IMG/VR virus record: IMGVR_UViG_3300035168_000170
Coordinates: 1-39,577 of that record
Length of the DNA stretch: 39,577 bases
Strand: one strand, 5' to 3'
From: a virus
Shown: positions 36,547 to 39,577 of the stretch, piece by piece
How the letters are laid out: the number at the start of each line of letters is the position of its first letter
How positions within the stretch are numbered: position 1 is the stretch's first letter
Translations under genes and position numbers: made by a program
The notes under the pieces: model-generated
The model's database searches: none
Told to the model about the DNA's origin: nothing
Seen by the model: the letters and a program-made list of their open reading frames with translations, nothing else

Positions 36547-37656
36547 ATGCCTGACACCACAGATAGGGTTGGGATTCCATTCCCAGAACTCGACGAGCTG
36601 GCCGATGGGCCTTTGTACATGGGAGCGCTCGCTCAGCACCTGGACACCAGGGTGGCGCTCGACGATCAGGGACCCATCGCGAGTCGTCCAATCAGCACAC
36701 CGGCTGCGCCGGGAACCCGTGGTCGCTACTACTTCGGAACCGACACGGGTCTGGTCTATCGCGATCACGGGACGGGATGGACCATCGTCACCCGCATCAT
36801 CGGCGAGGACGAAATCACGAACTTCGAGATTGCACCCCTCACGGTGAGGTCTATAGAGCTTGCCGACAACGCCGTAATCCGGCGGACAGTCGGTGACCTG
36901 GCGATCGGTGCTGCGGAAATCGACAACAGCGTCGTCGGCTACACACACGTCGCGAATGGCCTCAAGCCGTCACAGGGTGCCGGTGCTGCGCAGGAATCTC
37001 TCCGTGCGCTCGGCAACGCCCCTGGCATGGCAGCCGCCGGGATCCACGGATCTACCCACCGACCTAACGGAGCAGACCCGCTTCTCGACACCGTCCTGAC
37101 CGTCGCCCAGTTCAAAGCTCTTGCCCCACAACACGGCATGATCGCTCACGTCAACGTCGGTGGAACAGATGCTTCAGTCTGGACCCTCATGTACGACGCC
37201 GCCATCGGCGACGCGTACAAGTGGCATTCTGTCGGCGGCCCGTCTCTTGTCTCTGAGTATGCTGGCACAATCGACATGCCTCTCGTCCCTGGTAGCTGGC
37301 AGGTCACTCCCTGCGTGCTTTCGACTCCTCTCACGGGACTGTATCGCACCCAGTTCGACATCCAGGGATTCATCAACTATCCAGGGGGATACACCCTCAT
37401 CGGGATGTGGGCTGGTCTGAACTACTACGGCATTGGGATCAACACGTCGTTGCGTGCGCTTGGAGACGCAACCTGGGGCACTTACTCGCAAAACACAAGA
37501 ACTGGATACGCAGACTCGCATGATGTTGCGCGAGTCGTCGGGGAAGGACAGATCATCCAGCTCGTGACGTTGCAAGAAGGTGACGGAGCTGGCGGGAACT
37601 GGGTCCGGCTGGTCTTCCCTCGGGTCATAATGGATCCGATAAGGGTGAGCCAGTGA
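36547..37656 (+). CDS. Tail fibre/receptor-binding protein, 369 aa
   Basis: ATG at 36547 is preceded by AAAGGAGCCTT. The N-terminal 110 residues hold a conserved phage fibre attachment pattern (IPFPELDELADGPLYMG, GTRGRYYFGTDTGLVYRD). A region with IELADNAVIRRTVGDLAIGAAEID resembles triple-helical fibre shafts. GIHGSTHRPNGADPLLD is a common fibre motif. The C-terminal 150 residues are beta-rich, ending IRVSQ, the probable receptor-binding head. It is the last structural gene before the holin-like genes. Confidence 0.8.
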   Translation: MPDTTDRVGIPFPELDELADGPLYMGALAQHLDTRVALDDQGPIASRPISTPAAPGTRGRYYFGTDTGLVYRDHGTGWTIVTRIIGEDEITNFEIAPLTVRSIELADNAVIRRTVGDLAIGAAEIDNSVVGYTHVANGLKPSQGAGAAQESLRALGNAPGMAAAGIHGSTHRPNGADPLLDTVLTVAQFKALAPQHGMIAHVNVGGTDASVWTLMYDAAIGDAYKWHSVGGPSLVSEYAGTIDMPLVPGSWQVTPCVLSTPLTGLYRTQFDIQGFINYPGGYTLIGMWAGLNYYGIGINTSLRALGDATWGTYSQNTRTGYADSHDVARVVGEGQIIQLVTLQEGDGAGGNWVRLVFPRVIMDPIRVSQ

Positions 37657-37868
37657 CTCGTGGCAAGAGCCAGGAGGTTTCTCTCTGGGCAGGGGCTGCG
37701 GCTTTCTTCGGGAGTGTCCTCGCCATCGGTGCGTTCGACATCCTGGACATCGAAGGATGGGCGAAATTCTTCGCCGGCCTATTGATAGGAGTCTTCACCG
37801 GCGGGGCTGTCTACTCCCGAGAGAGACTCACGTTTGCTCGTAGGCTCAAGAACGGCGAGGACGAGTGA
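37653..37868 (+). CDS. Holin-like membrane protein, 71 aa
   Basis: The GTG at 37653 overlaps the fibre stop (GTGA). It begins VTRGKSQEVSLWAG. Two hydrophobic segments (about 13-30 and 38-55) are joined by DILDIEGWAK, and the end is basic and charged (RERLTFARRLKNGEDE). Size, two spans and a charged tail fit a small holin that lets the endolysin reach the wall. It lies far from the endolysin gene at 11676. It is coupled to the next gene by GTGA. Confidence 0.7.
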   Translation: MTRGKSQEVSLWAGAAAFFGSVLAIGAFDILDIEGWAKFFAGLLIGVFTGGAVYSRERLTFARRLKNGEDE

Positions 37869-38011
37869 GCTACGGAGGGAAAGATCGTCGGCACGGGCGG
37901 GGGAGACGTTCTACCGACCTGCCGCCATGGGTGACGATAACCCTGGCGTTGGTCGGAGCTGTACAACCAATCATCCTAGCGATTGCCGCGCTCATCGTGG
38001 CGATCAAATAG
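37865..38011 (+). CDS. Small membrane protein next to the holin-like gene, 48 aa
   Basis: The GTG at 37865 overlaps the previous stop (GTGA). The 48-residue product begins VSYGGKDRRHGRGRR, a strongly basic N-terminus, followed by one long hydrophobic span (WVTITLALVGAVQPIILA and on) to the C-terminus. A second small membrane protein coupled to a holin-like gene is often a holin partner or antiholin; here that is inference. It is the last rightward gene of the late region. Confidence 0.65.
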   Translation: MSYGGKDRRHGRGRRSTDLPPWVTITLALVGAVQPIILAIAALIVAIK

Positions 38012-38237
38012 CTTGGTCGCGTCCTCACCCGTGGGAGGATCGCTGACCGGGGGCCGGGTGGGTGTGTCCCCCGACGGGCGCACCCCCCGGTACTAAACAG
38101 GCGGGCGCTGGCGTGGCCAGCAGCCCGCTAGCGGCTCAGCGTGGACCGCCCCGCGGTTCTCCCCTGAGTCAAGCGGGCCTGGCGCGGCCTGCGGGCTGGC
38201 CCCCCTACGTCGGCTCAGCGTAGGACTCGCGGCGCTC
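38012..38237. terminator. Hairpin-rich convergent intergenic region
   Basis: No gene is visible. At least three stems lie here: 38054-38066 / 38079-38090 (bulged T), 38101-38111 / 38117-38128 (bulged A), and CCTACG 38204-38209 / CGTAGG 38219-38224. The sequence CGGCTCAGCGT(A)GGAC occurs twice (38132-38146 and 38211-38226). It separates the end of the rightward late genes from the end of the leftward right-hand genes, so a bidirectional terminator is likely. Confidence 0.6.
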
Positions 38238-38534
38238 TTAGTCGGTTCCCCACACGCCGGGCTTCTTACGGCCCATCCCGAGGACTTCCTTAACCAGGCG
38301 TAGCCTCTCGACTTGTACGAGGTGGATCTGCGCCGCATCCTGCCAAGCGCGACGATCGTCATAACCCCTCGCTTTGAGGGCTTCCTGGCCGCAGCGGTTG
38401 CTCTCAGCTGTGTGGGTCCCGATGAGGTCATCGATGTACTCACGAGCTAGCTGCTTTTTGTGAGCGTTTATAGCCTTTTGCGATCGCTCGTTCGACGCGT
38501 TTGTCGACGATCTCGTTCCACTTGTTCCCATCAT
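38238..38534 (-). CDS. Hypothetical helical protein, 98 aa
   Basis: ATG at 38534 (or 38531) after AAGGGGC, giving a 95-base overlap with the RNase H gene. No later standard start exists in the frame, so part of the overlap may be an artefact. It is helical and charged (KAINAHKKQLAREYIDDL, AQIHLVQVERLRLVKEVLG), with one His-Cys cluster. No family recognised. It is the last gene of the leftward right-hand group. Confidence 0.6.
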   Translation of the reverse strand: MMGTSGTRSSTNASNERSQKAINAHKKQLAREYIDDLIGTHTAESNRCGQEALKARGYDDRRAWQDAAQIHLVQVERLRLVKEVLGMGRKKPGVWGTD

Positions 38535-38919
38535 GCCCCTTGATATGGACGAATGTCACGTTGTCCAGGCAGTTTGAGTAGTTGTTTAGTCGTGACCACA
38601 GATCGTAGTTATCGATCTGTCGACCCCTTGAGTTCTTCCACCCGTTTTCCATCCACTTGTAGCGCCACGTGTTCAAACCCTCTACGACGTACTTAGAATC
38701 ACAATAGAAGGTTATTGGACGCCCTTGTAGACCAGCGCGGATCAACCAGACGCAAGCTTCCATGGCGGCTGTGAGTTCCATCCGCTGATTGGTCGCCATG
38801 GGTTCATAACCCTCCTTGCCGTCTGCGCCACCTGTCTCGTAAACACAGACGTACGCCCAACCGCCGGGACCTGGGTTCGTCGGGCGACAGCCCCCATCGG
38901 TATAGACGTCAATCTTCAC
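38440..38919 (-). CDS. rnhA: Ribonuclease HI, 159 aa
   Basis: RNase HI cuts the RNA strand of RNA-DNA hybrids, e.g. in primer removal or R-loops. The start is the GTG at 38919, giving VKIDVYTDGG; the longer frame is shadow of the upstream gene. The catalytic set is complete: Asp8 (YTDGG), Glu48 (RMELTAAME), Asp74 (FYCDSKYV) and Asp139 (NEIVDK), with His129 in KGHDGNKWNE. Length is normal. It overlaps the upstream gene by 11 bases without a clear ribosome-binding site, so translation is probably coupled. Confidence 0.95.
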   Translation of the reverse strand: MKIDVYTDGGCRPTNPGPGGWAYVCVYETGGADGKEGYEPMATNQRMELTAAMEACVWLIRAGLQGRPITFYCDSKYVVEGLNTWRYKWMENGWKNSRGRQIDNYDLWSRLNNYSNCLDNVTFVHIKGHDGNKWNEIVDKRVERAIAKGYKRSQKAASS

Positions 38920-39226
38920 GGGGGACAGGGCGCGCAGCGAGGGCGTCGTCAATCCAGCGGATGAGCCACGACGCTGCAATCACACCTGCCGACTCGTCCG
39001 CGATCTTGCGCAGCTCCAGCAGCTCCTCCCGTTCCGGCGTGGCCTGTGACGGGCGGGAAGCTAGGATGGCTGCGGCATCCCGATACGCCTCAGCCATACC
39101 TCGGTAGTAGTCGTACGCGTCGAGGTCTATGCCATCGCTGAGTGCCCTCGCCCCATTCGTCGCCGCATCACGAGCTTTCTGCCGCAGCGCTTCCTCGGCT
39201 TTGTCCGCGCGCTCTAGGTCATTCAT
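38909..39226 (-). CDS. Hypothetical helical protein, 105 aa
   Basis: ATG at 39226 is preceded by CCAGGAGTTGTACG and overlaps the resolvase stop. It begins MNDLERADKAEEALRQ and is almost all helix: a charged N-terminal helix, DYYRGMAEAYRDAAAILAS, REELLELRKIADESAG, then SWLIRWIDDALAARP. It lies between a resolvase and RNase HI and so may serve in replication or recombination. No family recognised. Confidence 0.75.
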   Translation of the reverse strand: MNDLERADKAEEALRQKARDAATNGARALSDGIDLDAYDYYRGMAEAYRDAAAILASRPSQATPEREELLELRKIADESAGVIAASWLIRWIDDALAARPVPRED

Positions 39227-39577
39227 CGTACAACTCCTGGATCCCGAAGACTTTGAGGCACCACGCATCATAGAGGTTCCAGTTATGTGCGAACATCCAT
39301 GGTTCGGTGCCACGCTTTGTGAGCCATTCCTCACAGAACCTCTCGTTGTGGAGACAGAAGTCACGGATCCAGGCCTTCGTCCTGTTTGACTTGTTCCCGA
39401 CGTAGATGAAGTCCTTTGGTGGAGTGCCTCGCCCGATGACTGACTTCTTCCAGTGAGCGACATCGACCCAGTGCCACTCTCTGTCGTTCTTCAACCCGCC
39501 GGCTTCGATCCATGCAGCCCAGATTGCCCCGGTGGCCATAGCTAGCAACCGATTGGTTTTACCATTCTGCAGAGACA
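39219..39577 (-). CDS. RuvC-like Holliday junction resolvase, 5' end cut by window edge
   Basis: The frame is open to the right edge; the visible part is 118 residues and the first start codon inside the window is not the true one. NGKTNRLLAMATGAIWAAW, HWKKSVIGRGTPPKD and NLYDAWCLKVFG are the pattern of the C-terminal half of RuvC-type resolvases, with the last catalytic Asp in YDA. The N-terminal catalytic Asp would lie outside the window. It would cut branched DNA before packaging. Assignment by eye. Confidence 0.65.
   Translation of the reverse strand, partial: SLQNGKTNRLLAMATGAIWAAWIEAGGLKNDREWHWVDVAHWKKSVIGRGTPPKDFIYVGNKSNRTKAWIRDFCLHNERFCEEWLTKRGTEPWMFAHNWNLYDAWCLKVFGIQELYDE

Noticed and set aside
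38093-38443. Leftward frame starting with GTGA at the RNase H stop
   Set aside because: The overlap looks attractive, but the product is Ser/Arg-rich and extends through the hairpin region. The alternative frame at 38238-38534 has natural composition.

Overview
This window is part of a tailed-phage (Caudoviricetes) genome with a contractile tail, a myovirus by older naming. The evidence is a tail sheath (25614-27047), a tail tube directly after it, a gp25-like wedge protein, a baseplate J-like protein and a P2 gpI-like tail protein. The DNA is GC-rich. Ribosome-binding sites are strong (AGGAGG types), GTG and TTG starts are common, and the lytic-transglycosylase-like and M23-like modules in the baseplate hub are of a style common in phages of high-GC Gram-positives. 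An actinobacterial host is therefore likely, but this is inference. No integrase, immunity repressor, tRNA gene or CRISPR array was seen.

Layout. (1) Positions 1-8880 form a leftward accessory arm of about 30 very small genes, mostly of unknown function. Many are coupled by ATGA, GTGA or TAATG stop/start overlaps and are grouped into short operons. Between the operons lie GC-rich hairpins and a recurring palindromic promoter-like element centred on GTATAY. Several genes here are too short to stand out by length: one- or two-helix membrane peptides at 4248, 5499, 5617 and 8312, and small soluble proteins at 1925, 2322, 4337, 6845 and 7257. (2) Positions 8881-9120 are an AT-richer divergent control region with a leftward promoter and a near-consensus rightward promoter. 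The rightward promoter is placed so that the first late gene would be translated from a leaderless mRNA. (3) Positions 9121-38011 are the rightward late region. In order it carries a small-terminase-like protein, the large terminase, a CHAP endolysin, portal, prohead protease, a protease-tail/scaffold gene with an internal start, decoration protein, major capsid and a linker protein with an E3-binding-like tail. A strong terminator follows. Next come a head-accessory module ending in a striking 23-repeat protein, head-tail connectors, sheath, tube, a frameshifted tail assembly chaperone, tape measure, baseplate, fibre and two holin-like membrane proteins. (4) Positions 38012-38237 are a hairpin-rich convergent intergenic region. 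(5) Positions 38238-39577 are leftward nucleic-acid genes: RNase HI, an unknown coiled helical protein, and a RuvC-like resolvase cut by the window edge.

How the genes work together. The late genes follow the usual order of packaging, head, connector, tail and baseplate. Lysis is split between an endolysin at 11.7 kb and holin-like proteins at 37.7 kb. The left arm and the right edge are both leftward and would be contiguous with genes outside the window. The most unusual material is the 20-residue-repeat protein with an inserted jelly-roll-like domain, the borrowed domains (E3-binding-like, PASTA, carbohydrate-binding-like) on structural proteins, and the GTATAY element family in the left arm.
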